Positions 1 to 9,931 of a stretch of DNA of 64,000 nucleotides are shown here, in pieces (position 1 is the stretch's first letter; each line of letters begins with the position of its first letter). The stretch is from contig PHEY01000001.1 of the NCBI GenBank assembly GCA_002841335.1, positions 964-64,963 on the forward strand, in the 5' to 3' direction. The translations under genes were made by a program, and so were the position numbers. The stretch comes from Actinobacteria bacterium HGW-Actinobacteria-2 (GTDB taxonomy: Bacteria > Actinomycetota > Actinomycetes > Propionibacteriales > Propionibacteriaceae). The notes beneath the pieces were generated by a model, which was given only the letters and a program-made list of their open reading frames with translations, was not told where the DNA came from and made no database searches.

Positions 1-456
1 CGTGGTGGTGCTCCTCGTGCCGGTGGTGGTTACCGCGGTGATCGTGACCAGGTTCCTCGTGCGGGTGGCTATCGCGATGATCGTGGTGGTGCTCCTCGTA
101 CCGGTGGTGGCTATCGCGGTGATCGTGACCAGGCCCCTCGTAGTGGTGGCTATCGCGACGATCGTGGTGGCGCGCCTCGTACCGGCGGTGGCTACCGCGG
201 CGATCGCGATCAGGCTCCTCGTTCCGGTGGTTACCGTGGTGACCGCGATCAAGCTCCCCGTACCGGCGGTGGCTACCGTGGCGATCGCGATTCGGCCCCC
301 CGCAGTGGGGGTTACCGTGGTGACCGCGATCAAGCTCCCCGTACCGGCGGTGGATACCGCGGTGACCGCGATCAGGCTCCTCGTTCCGGTGGCTACCGTG
401 GCGACCGCGACCAGGCACCCCGTGGCGGTGGCTACCGAGACAGTCGTGGCGGTGAC
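1..456 (+). repeat. Coding tandem repeat, 39/42-nt units
   Basis: About eleven units alternate between 13 and 14 codons, each ending in GGY or GGGY. They encode RGDRDQAPRSGGY and RGDRDQAPRTGGGY with variants such as RDDRGGAPRTGGGY. Differences between units are mostly at third codon positions, so the protein repeat is being kept. The array starts before the window. Confidence 0.85.
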
Positions 457-1545
457 TCCGATCGGCGACCCACCGGCTCGCGTCCTTATGTGTCTTCGGC
501 CGATCGGGATCGCGACGACGCTGCTCCGCGCGCCCCACGACTTCCGAAGGATCTCGACCTCGGCCAGCTTCCGCGCGGCGTCCGCGCCGAACTTCGCGGC
601 CTCTCACCAGAGAAGGCTGAGTATGTCGGTGGTCACCTGCTGATGGCCGGCCGCTTGGTCGACTCAGATCCCGAGCTGGCCAACCAGCATGCGCAGGCGG
701 CCAAGCATTCCGCGTCCCGCCTGCCGATCGTGCGCGAGGCCGTGGGCGAGACCGCCTACGCCGCCGGCGACTTCGCCGAAGCACTGTCGGAGTTCCGTGC
801 GCTGCGACGGATGACCGGCACCAACGAGTACCTGCCGGCGATGGCCGACTGTGAGCGCGCTCTGGGCCGGACCCAGGCCGCCTTGAAGCTGATCCGCGAG
901 GGTCTGGCCGAAGACCCCGAGGTTCCCCAACTGGTGGAACTCCGGCTGGTCGAAGCCGGCGTGCGCGCAGGCACCGGACAGTTCGACGAAGCCATGCGGC
1001 TGTTGCAGTCCGAGATCGAGGCCATCGGGACCCGCGGCACCAAGGTCGCGCGGGCTCGGCTTCGGTACGCCTACGCCGACTACCTTGAACAAGCCGGCCA
1101 GGTGGAAGCTGCCGAGCGCTGGTTCGTGGCAGCTGCCTCGCTGGATCCGGACGAGACCACCGACGCCGCCGAGCGGGTAGACCGACTGCGCGGTGTGGTC
1201 ATCGACTTTGACGACTCCGAGGACGAACTGGAGGACTCCGAGGACGACACCGATGAGGTGGACGAGTTCGTGGATGAGTCCGAGGAGCTGGGGGAGTCTG
1301 ACGATTCAGAGGGGTCTGACGATGGCTTCGAAGGCGACCTCGAGGATTCCGAAGGCGACAGCGATGAAGTGGACGAGTCCGAGGAGCTGGGAGAGTCTGA
1401 CGAGGATTCCGCCGACGATTCGCAACAGTCTGAGGATGACTCCGCTGACCAGCTGGACGAGTCCGCGGAAGCTGAAGAGGCGCCGGTCGACGAGGTGGAC
1501 GACGCTGCTGAAGCCGAGTCGGTGAGCGACGGCGAGGAGCGCTGA
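1..1545 (+). CDS. TPR-type protein with RGDRD/GGY repeat N-terminus and acidic C-terminus (5' end missing)
   Basis: The frame is open from base 1, so the start lies upstream of the window; 514 codons are visible. Three regions can be read. Codons 1 to about 150 are tandem copies of RGDRDQAPRTGGGY and a 13-residue variant, rich in Arg, Gly, Asp and Tyr. Codons about 165-400 are helical and Ala/Leu/Glu-rich, with alternating A-x-x-A and G-D/Y-x-x-A patterns like tetratricopeptide repeats. From about codon 400 the tail is almost entirely Asp, Glu and Ser. The position just before a HAD phosphatase and tlyA matches the small TPR protein found there in other actinobacteria. The middle domain suggests protein binding; the Arg/Gly repeat resembles disordered RNA- or partner-binding segments. 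Function is not known. An ATG at 490 lies inside the frame, but the repeat continues upstream with coding character, so it is probably not the start. Confidence 0.75.
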   Translation, partial: RGGAPRAGGGYRGDRDQVPRAGGYRDDRGGAPRTGGGYRGDRDQAPRSGGYRDDRGGAPRTGGGYRGDRDQAPRSGGYRGDRDQAPRTGGGYRGDRDSAPRSGGYRGDRDQAPRTGGGYRGDRDQAPRSGGYRGDRDQAPRGGGYRDSRGGDSDRRPTGSRPYVSSADRDRDDAAPRAPRLPKDLDLGQLPRGVRAELRGLSPEKAEYVGGHLLMAGRLVDSDPELANQHAQAAKHSASRLPIVREAVGETAYAAGDFAEALSEFRALRRMTGTNEYLPAMADCERALGRTQAALKLIREGLAEDPEVPQLVELRLVEAGVRAGTGQFDEAMRLLQSEIEAIGTRGTKVARARLRYAYADYLEQAGQVEAAERWFVAAASLDPDETTDAAERVDRLRGVVIDFDDSEDELEDSEDDTDEVDEFVDESEELGESDDSEGSDDGFEGDLEDSEGDSDEVDESEELGESDEDSADDSQQSEDDSADQLDESAEAEEAPVDEVDDAAEAESVSDGEER

Positions 1546-1550
1546 CTGCG

Positions 1551-2540
1551 ATGTCTGCGCTGATCGAGGGCTACGACGCCGCCCTGTTCGACCTGGACGG
1601 GGTGATCTACCTCGGGCCACAGGCCGTGCCGGGCGCCGTCGCGGCACTGTCGGCGCTGCGCGCGCACCGAACCACGGTGATGTTCGTCACCAACAACGCT
1701 GCGCGTCCGGCTCAGGTGGTGATCGACCAGCTCACCGAGCTGGGGATCGCCGCCGACGACGCCTCGGTGCTGACCAGTGCCCAGGTGGCGGCTAGCGCCC
1801 TGGCCGCTGAATGGCCGCGTGGCACCAAGGCGCTGGTGAGCGGCAGTACCAACCTGGCCGGCCTCCTCGGTGAGGCCGGGTTCCAGATCGTCGAGGACGC
1901 CGACGACCATCCGGCGATCGTGGTCCAAGGCTACGACCCGGACCTGAGCTGGCGCCGACTGGATGAAGCCACCTTGGCCATCCAAGCCGGTGCTCGGTGG
2001 TACGCCACCAACTCCGACGCTTCCCGACCGACCGACCGCGGACTCGTCCCGGGGGTCGGGGGAGCGATCGCGGTGATCGCCACCGCCCTCGGACAAAGCC
2101 CAGAGGTGTTCGGCAAGCCGCACCTGCCGATGTTGCGCGAGGCGATCTCGCGGACTGGTGCGCGGCGTCCGATCTTCGTCGGCGACCGCCTCGATACCGA
2201 CATCAGCGGCGCCCAGAGGGCCGGCATCGATTCGCTGCTCGTGCTCAGCGGTGCGCACGGTAAGTTCGATCTGGCTAGCAGTAATGAGGTGCATCCAACG
2301 TACATCGGACGCGATGTTGGCGCACTCCTCCTGCCCCCACGCATCGCTGAGCACACCCCGGACGGCATCCGCTGCGGCGAGCAGTTCGCCACCGCGACGG
2401 ACGGACGGCTGCAGCTGGTCGGTGATCACCGTGACATCGACAGCCAACTCGACGCACTGTGGGCGGCCCTTCAACTGGTCTGGGCCGACCCCCGTATTGA
2501 TGCCCGTGCCGCGCTGGAGTCTCTGGAACTCCTGCCCTGA
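1551..2540 (+). CDS. HAD-superfamily (IIA) phosphatase
   Basis: A 329-residue cytosolic hydrolase of the NagD/p-nitrophenylphosphatase type. Motif I, DLDGVIY, is near residue 13, with Asp nucleophile and acid/base; motif II is FVTNNAARP near residue 46; a C-terminal VGDRLDTDI carries the Mg-binding acidic residues. The large cap between motifs II and III is typical of HAD-IIA. It starts 5 nt after the preceding stop, so the two are probably cotranscribed. The last 100 residues extend past the core HAD fold and are not recognised. The physiological substrate cannot be told from sequence; phosphoglycolate or a nucleotide/sugar phosphate are family possibilities. Confidence 0.85.
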   Translation: MSALIEGYDAALFDLDGVIYLGPQAVPGAVAALSALRAHRTTVMFVTNNAARPAQVVIDQLTELGIAADDASVLTSAQVAASALAAEWPRGTKALVSGSTNLAGLLGEAGFQIVEDADDHPAIVVQGYDPDLSWRRLDEATLAIQAGARWYATNSDASRPTDRGLVPGVGGAIAVIATALGQSPEVFGKPHLPMLREAISRTGARRPIFVGDRLDTDISGAQRAGIDSLLVLSGAHGKFDLASSNEVHPTYIGRDVGALLLPPRIAEHTPDGIRCGEQFATATDGRLQLVGDHRDIDSQLDALWAALQLVWADPRIDARAALESLELLP

Positions 2541-2599
2541 GCATGCGGTCGCGGGCTATCGTTGGCCGACTTGAAAGTACTTCTGTTGAGGAGGAAGTG

Positions 2600-3190
2600 A
2601 TGGAAGCCACCGGCCGCCATTCGGTAGCGAACGACCTCGCCTTGGTCGCCGTCTTCGGTGCACTGATCACCGCCTTTTCGATCGTGCCAGCCATCCCCAT
2701 CGGGATCGGCGTACCGATCACCCTGCAGACCCTGGCCGTGGTGCTGGCCGGGCTGGTCCTCGGCCCCTGGCGAGGTGCTTTGGCCACGGCGTTGTACATC
2801 GTGGTCGGCCTGGCCGGGCTACCGGTTTTCGCCGGTGGCATCGCCGGTCCGGCGATCTTCGGTCGCCCGTCCATCGGCTATCTGTTGGCCTTTCCGCTCG
2901 GTGCGATCCTGGCCGGCCTCATCGCTCGTCGAGTGGCGAACTGGCGTGGCGCTAAGCAGTACGCGGGCTTCTTCGTCGCCGGCATCGCCGGGTCGCTGGT
3001 GATTCACGCCAGCGGCATCGCCGGTCTGATCCTCGGCGTTGCCCACCTCAATCCGACCGCGGCCTTCCTCACTGACGTGGCCTTCTGGCCGGCCGACTTG
3101 CTGAAGATGTTCGTGGCCGCAGCGATCGCGGTGGCCGTCCACCGCGCGTTTCCCGCGGTGCTGACTGCCCGTCGACCGGTGACGGCCTGA
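2600..3190 (+). CDS. bioY: Biotin ECF transporter, substrate-binding S component BioY
   Basis: A 196-residue membrane protein that binds biotin and delivers it to an energy-coupling module. Six hydrophobic segments are visible, with the family signature around VPITLQTLAVVLAG and the small-residue run following GPWRGALATALYI. The ATG at 2600 is chosen because GAGGAGG (2588-2594) lies just upstream; an in-frame codon at 2543 has no ribosome site. The two following genes encode the ATPase and the transmembrane coupling protein, so this is a complete BioYMN transporter. A TATCGT hexamer (2556-2561) and an AAGTACTT palindrome (2574-2581) upstream could be promoter and operator, but no named biotin repressor site was recognised. 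Confidence 0.92.
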   Translation: MEATGRHSVANDLALVAVFGALITAFSIVPAIPIGIGVPITLQTLAVVLAGLVLGPWRGALATALYIVVGLAGLPVFAGGIAGPAIFGRPSIGYLLAFPLGAILAGLIARRVANWRGAKQYAGFFVAGIAGSLVIHASGIAGLILGVAHLNPTAAFLTDVAFWPADLLKMFVAAAIAVAVHRAFPAVLTARRPVTA

Positions 3191-3191
3191 G

Positions 3192-3893
3192 TTGATCGAG
3201 CTCGTTGAGGCCGGCGTCGCGGTCGAGGTCCCCACAAGCGGGGGCACGGCGCGCCGTACCCTGCTGGAGCCGACCAGCCTTCGCCTCAGCGAGCAGCGCA
3301 TCGCCATCATCGGCGCCAACGGGTCGGGCAAATCGACTCTGCTGCGTCTGCTGAACGGACTGGTGCTGCCCACGTCCGGCCGCGTCCTGGTGGACGGTCT
3401 GGACGTCCGCACCGAGGGACGCCAGGTGCGACGGCGGGTGGGTTTTGTGTTTACCGATCCCCAAGCACAGTTGGTGTTGGCCACCCCGGTGGACGACGTG
3501 GAACTGTCGCTGCGGTCGCGGATCACCGATCGGGTGGCCCGCCGGGCTGAGGCACTGCGCCTGCTGAACGAGCGTGGCCTGGGCGAGATCGCCGAGCAAA
3601 GCGTCTACGACCTGTCCGGCGGTGAACGCCAACTCGTCGCCCTCACCTCGGTGCTGGCGACAGAGCCGGCGGTGCTGCTCGCCGACGAGCCGACGACCCT
3701 GCTGGATCTGCGCAACCGTGACCGGGTCCAAGCGATCCTGGCCGAACTCAGCCAGCAGGTGATCGTGGTCACCCACGATCTCGAGCTCGCCTCCACCTCG
3801 GACCGGGTGCTGGTGATCGACGCCGGAGGAGTGGTCGCGGACGGCCAGCCGTCGACGGCGATCGACGCCTACCTGAAGTTGGCCCGGCCATGA
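3192..3893 (+). CDS. bioM: Biotin ECF transporter ATPase (A component, BioM)
   Basis: A 233-residue ABC ATPase that powers biotin import with BioN and BioY. Walker A is GANGSGKST (residues 41-49), the Q-loop lies near FTDPQAQL, the signature LSGGERQ is near residue 142, and Walker B with catalytic Glu is VLLADEP. A switch His follows in VVTHD. The start is TTG, one base after the bioY stop, and the gene overlaps bioN by four bases, so translation is coupled. The length matches dedicated group I ECF ATPases. Confidence 0.92.
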   Translation: MIELVEAGVAVEVPTSGGTARRTLLEPTSLRLSEQRIAIIGANGSGKSTLLRLLNGLVLPTSGRVLVDGLDVRTEGRQVRRRVGFVFTDPQAQLVLATPVDDVELSLRSRITDRVARRAEALRLLNERGLGEIAEQSVYDLSGGERQLVALTSVLATEPAVLLADEPTTLLDLRNRDRVQAILAELSQQVIVVTHDLELASTSDRVLVIDAGGVVADGQPSTAIDAYLKLARP

Positions 3894-4510
3894 CGCTGTT
3901 CGGGCTGTATGTGCCGGGTGCCAGCTGGCTGCACCGGCTCAGCGCCGGCTGGAAGTACCTGGCATTGCTCCTGCTGACCATCCCGGCCCTGGCCTTGGCC
4001 ATGGTTCCGGTCAGTCTGGTCGCCCTGGCGGTGACCATGATCCTGCTGGTCAGCGCACGGATCCGGGCCGGACGCGCCTGGGGGCTGCCGTTGAGCTTCT
4101 GGGTCCTGGCCGCGATTCTGGCCGTCTATCAAGTCGTGGTGGGACGCGCCGACCTGGCGATCGTGGTGGTGGCGAACCTGCTCACCGCGGTGTACGCCAG
4201 TCGGCTGTTGACCATGACCACTCCCGGCCCGGTGCTGATCGATGCGCTGGTGAGCGGGCTGCGTCCACTGCGCAAGCTGGGAGTCGATCCCGAACTCGTC
4301 GGGCTGGCCATCGCGGTCATGTTGCGGTCGGTGCCCGTGCTGCTCGACAGCTTCACCCAGGTGCGGCAGGCCGCCCGAGCCCGTGGCCAGGAACGCAACC
4401 TGATTCTGCTGGTCACCCCGGTGGTCGTCCGCGCGGTCGGACATGCCCAGGAGACCGGCGCGGCCCTGTTGGCTCGTGGTCTGGGCGAGGACGTCCGGCC
4501 CGCAGCCTGA
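3890..4510 (+). CDS. bioN: Biotin ECF transporter T component (BioN)
   Basis: A 206-residue transmembrane coupling protein (CbiQ/EcfT family). Hydrophobic segments fill residues about 20-100, and a C-terminal cytoplasmic segment holds the coupling helices, including the Ala-Arg-rich QVRQAARARGQ element that contacts the ATPase in this family. The ATG at 3890 overlaps the bioM stop. It completes the bioYMN operon; the next gene probably has its own promoter. Confidence 0.9.
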   Translation: MTLFGLYVPGASWLHRLSAGWKYLALLLLTIPALALAMVPVSLVALAVTMILLVSARIRAGRAWGLPLSFWVLAAILAVYQVVVGRADLAIVVVANLLTAVYASRLLTMTTPGPVLIDALVSGLRPLRKLGVDPELVGLAIAVMLRSVPVLLDSFTQVRQAARARGQERNLILLVTPVVVRAVGHAQETGAALLARGLGEDVRPAA

Positions 4511-4526
4511 GGCGCCCGATCCGGCC

Positions 4527-4532
4527 TAAGAT
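4527..4532 (+). promoter_or_regulatory. -10 hexamer TAAGAT before the 52-residue ORF
   Basis: TAAGAT ends 6 nt before the GTG at 4539, the spacing expected when transcription starts on or next to the start codon. No Shine-Dalgarno sequence is present between them. Confidence 0.45.
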
Positions 4533-4538
4533 GTCGCC

Positions 4539-4697
4539 GTGACCGAAACCGAACCGACGCCTCCGCCGACCACCGGGCTGCCCGCCTTGGATGAGGCATT
4601 GGCGGCTGTGGACCTGTCCGGGCCGGTCAGCGAACACCCTCAGCAGCTGGCTCAGGCGGTGGAAGCGATGCAGGCCGCCCTGCGTAATCCGCAGTGA
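4539..4697 (+). CDS. Conserved-position small protein, 52 residues
   Basis: GTG start, reading MTETEPTPPPTTGL and continuing to a stop at 4695-4697. The N-terminus is a Thr/Pro/Glu-rich tail; the rest (DEALAAVDLSGPVSEHP, then QQLAQAVEAMQAALRNP) looks like two short amphipathic helices. It overlaps the tlyA start by four bases (GTGA), so it is probably translated and coupled to tlyA. A small unnamed ORF sits at the same place in mycobacterial genomes. No domain is recognised. Real coding status is supported by codon use and the overlap, not by similarity search. Confidence 0.65.
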   Translation: MTETEPTPPPTTGLPALDEALAAVDLSGPVSEHPQQLAQAVEAMQAALRNPQ

Positions 4698-5443
4698 GTC
4701 AACGCCTGGACCGAACGCTGGTCGAGCGGGGTTTGGCCCGCTCCCGGCAGCAAGCGACCGAAGCCATCCGCGCCGGCCAGGTGCAGGTCAACGGCCGTGT
4801 GGTGCTGCGTCCGTCCACGCCGGTCGAAGCCGATGACCAGGTGGTCTCCGAGGTCGCCGACCGCTATGTCTCGCGGGCGGCCCACAAGCTCTCCGGCGCG
4901 CTGACGGCCTCCGGGCTGGCCGTTCCGGCTCGGGTTCTCGACGCCGGCGCGAGTACCGGTGGGTTCACTCAGGTCGTCCTGGAAGCCGGGGCGGAGCAGG
5001 TCTACGCGGTCGATGTCGGGCACGGGCAACTAGTCGACGCGCTGCGCGCTGACTCGCGGGTGGTCGTCCGAGAACGGTTGAACCTGCGCGACCTCACCCT
5101 GGCCGATCTGGACGACGCGCCGGTGGACCTGGTGGTCGCAGATGTCTCCTTCATCTCGCTGAAGCTGCTGCTGGAGCCACTGTTCGCGGTGCTGTCTCCC
5201 GCAGGGCACGCGTTGCTCCTGGTCAAGCCGCAGTTCGAGGTCGGACGCGCTGCGCTGGACACCCACGGTGTGGTCATTGATCCGCGGCGCCGCCGACAGG
5301 CGGTCGAGGGCGTGATCGCTGCCGGCCAGGCGCTCGGACGTCCGGCGCTGTGGCAGGGGGCCAGCGAACTGCCCGGAGAAGCGGGCAATGTGGAGTTCTT
5401 CGTCCATTTCGGGCCGGCGGCGGCGCCGCTATCCACAACCTGA
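4694..5443 (+). CDS. tlyA: TlyA-family rRNA (cytidine-2'-O)-methyltransferase
   Basis: A 249-residue protein with an N-terminal S4 RNA-binding domain (residues 1-60, ARSRQQATEAIRAGQVQVNG) followed by an FtsJ/RrmJ-type SAM methyltransferase domain. The SAM motif is VLDAGASTGGF (81-91). Candidate catalytic Lys-Asp-Lys-Glu residues are in RAAHKLSG, VVADVSF, LLVKPQFEVG and NVEFFV. In mycobacteria this enzyme 2'-O-methylates 16S and 23S rRNA and makes ribosomes sensitive to capreomycin. The GTG start overlaps the preceding stop. Confidence 0.92.
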   Translation: MSQRLDRTLVERGLARSRQQATEAIRAGQVQVNGRVVLRPSTPVEADDQVVSEVADRYVSRAAHKLSGALTASGLAVPARVLDAGASTGGFTQVVLEAGAEQVYAVDVGHGQLVDALRADSRVVVRERLNLRDLTLADLDDAPVDLVVADVSFISLKLLLEPLFAVLSPAGHALLLVKPQFEVGRAALDTHGVVIDPRRRRQAVEGVIAAGQALGRPALWQGASELPGEAGNVEFFVHFGPAAAPLSTT

Positions 5444-5487
5444 GCCCGATCTGGGTCCCACAGGTCAGCAATGCCCGTCGTTCCGAC

Positions 5488-5493
5488 TAGGGT
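5488..5493 (+). promoter_or_regulatory. -10 hexamer TAGGGT before nadK
   Basis: TAGGGT ends 7 nt before the GTG at 5501. This supports 5501 over the upstream ATG at 5471, which would precede the promoter, and suggests a leaderless transcript. Confidence 0.5.
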
Positions 5494-5500
5494 TTGCTGC

Positions 5501-6433
5501 GTGAGCCCGAATACCCGGCAGGTCGCGCTGACCATCCACCCGTTCAGGCCGGCCGCTGTGGCTGCCGCCGTTGAGTTTGTACTGGGCATGACCACGCGCG
5601 GAATCACCTGTTTGGCCAACGCCGAAGACCGCACACGCATCGTCGAGCGCGTCCCGCAGGCCCTGCTGGGGGAGTTGGCGGACGCGCAGGACGGCTGCGA
5701 ACTCATGGTCGTGTTCGGCGGTGACGGAAACATCCTTCGTGCCGCCGAATGGGCCGTGCCGCGTGGCGTCCCGGTGATGGGGGTCAACCTCGGTCACGTC
5801 GGCTTCCTGGCCGAACTGGAGTCCTTCGAAGTGCCGGCATTGATCGAGCACGTCGCTGCGGGCAACTATCAGGTCGAGGAGCGGATGACCATCCAGACCA
5901 TCGTCCGCGACGCCCCGGGCGGCACCGAAGTGTGGCGGTCGTTCGCGGTGAACGAGGTGTCGCTGGAGAAGCTGGCCCGCGAGCGAATGCTGGAAGTGCT
6001 GGTCCGCATCGACGGACGTCCGCTGTCGCGGTGGGCCACCGATGGCGTGCTGGTCTCGACGCCGACCGGATCGACGGCCTACGCCTTCTCCGCCCACGGC
6101 CCGGTGATCTGGCCGGAACTGTCGGCGCTGCTGCTGGTGCCGCTGAGCGCGCACGCGCTGTTCGCCCGTCCGTTGGTGCTGTCGGATCAGACCGTGGTCA
6201 CCATCGAGGTGCTGCCGACGCCGGACTACGGCGGTGGCGTGGTCTGGGGTGACGGTCGCCGGTCCACTGATGTGGCCGCCGGGATGGAGATCGAAATCCG
6301 GCGCAGCGATCGTCCGCTGCGGCTGGCGCGGATGTCCTCCCAGCCGTTCGTCGAACGCCTGGTACGCAAGTTCGGGCTGCCCGTGGACGGTTGGCGCGGT
6401 GCCGCTGAGCGGGACGCTCGGCATGCTGACTGA
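5501..6433 (+). CDS. nadK: NAD kinase
   Basis: Phosphorylates NAD to NADP with ATP or polyphosphate; 310 residues from the GTG at 5501. Motifs are FGGDGNILRAAE, VNLGHVGFLAE, TDGVLVSTPTGSTAYAFSA and the C-terminal YGGGVVWGDG region. The usual GGDGT is GGDGN here; the substitution is read directly from the DNA (GGA AAC). The start is chosen because a TAGGGT hexamer sits 7 nt upstream; an ATG at 5471 is possible. It overlaps recN by 11 nt, the common actinobacterial nadK-recN pair. Confidence 0.92.
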   Translation: MSPNTRQVALTIHPFRPAAVAAAVEFVLGMTTRGITCLANAEDRTRIVERVPQALLGELADAQDGCELMVVFGGDGNILRAAEWAVPRGVPVMGVNLGHVGFLAELESFEVPALIEHVAAGNYQVEERMTIQTIVRDAPGGTEVWRSFAVNEVSLEKLARERMLEVLVRIDGRPLSRWATDGVLVSTPTGSTAYAFSAHGPVIWPELSALLLVPLSAHALFARPLVLSDQTVVTIEVLPTPDYGGGVVWGDGRRSTDVAAGMEIEIRRSDRPLRLARMSSQPFVERLVRKFGLPVDGWRGAAERDARHAD

Positions 6434-8099
6434 GCTGCGAATCGCCGATCTGGGCGTGATCGGCGAGGCGGTCATCGAGCCCGGGCAGGGATTCACCGCG
6501 GTGACCGGCGAAACCGGCGCAGGCAAGACCATGATCGTCACCGGCCTGGCGCTGCTGGCCGGAGCGAAGGCCGACCCGAAGCTGGTCAGGAACGGCGCGG
6601 ACCGCGCGCTGATCGAGGCGCGCTGGGAAGTCGTCGGCGAAACCGAAACTCTTGATGAACTCGGTGCCGAGATCGAGGACGGCGAAGTCCTGCTTTCTCG
6701 GCAGTTGGGCGCGAACCGCTCCCGGATGGCGATCGGTGGTGTCGCGGTGCCGCTGAGCGCGGGCACCGGGCTCGTGGGGGAGTGGATCACCATTCACGGC
6801 CAGTCCGAGCAGCTTCGCCTGGGCACCGCCGAGCGCCAGCGGGAGGTTCTTGATCGCTACGCCGGCACGGAACTGGCAGCCGAACTCGCTCGCTACCGGG
6901 CCGACTACGTCGCCCGTCAGGCGGCCGCGACGGAACTGACTGACCTGACTTCGGCGTCGCAGGCTCGGGCCCGGGAACTGGATCTGCTCCGCTTCGGCCT
7001 GGACGAGATCGCCGCCGTCGACCCGCAGCCCGGCGAGGACCAGGCACTGGCGGCCGAAGCGCGTCGACTGCAGGCCGTCGACGACCTGCGCCAGTCGGCG
7101 CAGACCGCCGTGGTGGCTCTGACCGGCGACGATGAAGGCTTCGGTGAGAACGCCGACGCACTCTCTCTGGTGGCCGCCGCGCGCAAGGCGTTGAGTAACG
7201 CGGTGGAGTCCGACCCCGAACTGGCCCCGATCAGTGACGAGCTGGGCGGGGCTGCGGCCGCGCTGGCCGATGTCGGCGCCGCGCTGTCGTCCTATCTGGC
7301 CTCATTGGACGCCGACCCGCTGCGGCTGGAATGGATCGCCGGCCGGCGCGCCGAACTGGCCCACCTGACCCGCAAGTACGGCGAGACCGTTGACGAGGTG
7401 CTGGCCTGGTCGGCACAGGCGGCCGAGAGCGTTATCCATCTGGACGCGGGGGACTCCCGGGTGGAGGAGTTGCGCGCCGAGATCGCCCGCCTCGACGAGC
7501 GGCTGCACGCCTCAGCTACCCGCATCACCGCGGCGCGCCGGACGGCTGCCGATCAGCTCTCCGGCCTGGTGGCCGCGGAGTTGGCTGCGCTGGCCATGCC
7601 CAAAGCGCGGTTGTCCTTCGACCTCAAGCCGATCGAGTTGGGGCCGCATGGCGCCGACCAGGTGAGCCTGCTGTTCTCGGCCAACCCGGGCAGCGAGCCC
7701 GGGCCGTTGTCGAAGGTGGCCTCCGGTGGTGAGCTGAGTCGGGTGCGGCTGGCGCTGGAAGTGGTGCTGGCCGCTGAGGCCAGCGGCCAAACCTTCGTCT
7801 TCGACGAGGTCGATGCCGGCGTCGGTGGGGCTGTCGCGCTGGAGATCGGACGGCGGCTGGCGCGGCTGGCCCAGACCTGTCAGGTCATCGTGGTGACCCA
7901 TCTGGCGCAGGTGGCAGCTTTTGCTGATCGGCACTACGTGGTGGCCAAGTCCGACGACGGTTCGGTCACCACCAGCGGAGTGCGGTCCGTCGACGGCGAT
8001 GACCGCGTGGCCGTTCTGGCGCAGATGATGGGCGGGTTGGAGTCCAGTGATTCCGCCTCTGCGCACGCTCGGGAACTGCTTGCGTCCGCTCAGCCGTGA
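6423..8099 (+). CDS. recN: DNA repair protein RecN
   Basis: An SMC-like ATPase of double-strand-break repair, 558 residues from ATG 6423. Walker A, GETGAGKTMIV, is near residue 32. The N-terminal head runs to about 170, a coiled-coil region rich in Ala/Glu/Arg fills the middle, and the C-terminal head carries the signature KVASGGELSRVRLAL and Walker B TFVFDEVDAGVGG. The open frame extends upstream into nadK, but the canonical N-terminus MLTELRIADLGVI starts here. The 166 bp after it (to pyrG) hold no gene that I can support. Confidence 0.95.
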   Translation: MLTELRIADLGVIGEAVIEPGQGFTAVTGETGAGKTMIVTGLALLAGAKADPKLVRNGADRALIEARWEVVGETETLDELGAEIEDGEVLLSRQLGANRSRMAIGGVAVPLSAGTGLVGEWITIHGQSEQLRLGTAERQREVLDRYAGTELAAELARYRADYVARQAAATELTDLTSASQARARELDLLRFGLDEIAAVDPQPGEDQALAAEARRLQAVDDLRQSAQTAVVALTGDDEGFGENADALSLVAAARKALSNAVESDPELAPISDELGGAAAALADVGAALSSYLASLDADPLRLEWIAGRRAELAHLTRKYGETVDEVLAWSAQAAESVIHLDAGDSRVEELRAEIARLDERLHASATRITAARRTAADQLSGLVAAELAALAMPKARLSFDLKPIELGPHGADQVSLLFSANPGSEPGPLSKVASGGELSRVRLALEVVLAAEASGQTFVFDEVDAGVGGAVALEIGRRLARLAQTCQVIVVTHLAQVAAFADRHYVVAKSDDGSVTTSGVRSVDGDDRVAVLAQMMGGLESSDSASAHARELLASAQP

Positions 8100-8183
8100 C
8101 ATCTCGCGGGCCAGCAGCCGCGATTGGATGATCCCGCAGCGGAGGCCGGAGAAGGCCGATGCATCCAGTGCAGCACCCGAACA

Positions 8184-8198
8184 CGGTGATCATCACCG
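8184..8198. promoter_or_regulatory. 15-bp palindrome upstream of pyrG
   Basis: CGGTGAT-C-ATCACCG is a perfect inverted repeat with a single central base, placed about 55 bp upstream of the pyrG -10 hexamer. It could be a protein-binding site. The cognate regulator is unknown and a chance palindrome is possible. Confidence 0.25.
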
Positions 8199-8235
8199 AT
8201 GTTGCGGCGTCCCGCGGAGCGTCGACTTGGTGTGA

Positions 8236-9927
<1,692 letters not shown>

Positions 9928-9931
9928 CCTG

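Noticed and set aside
1-456. CRISPR-like periodic repeat
   Set aside because: Units are adjacent with no unique spacers, and they encode a continuous protein repeat with mostly synonymous variation.
1080-2474. 464-codon frame on the minus strand under the TPR and HAD genes
   Set aside because: Antisense shadow of two well-supported genes. It is rich in runs of Ser and Arg created by the acidic tail codons, with no recognisable domain or ribosome site.
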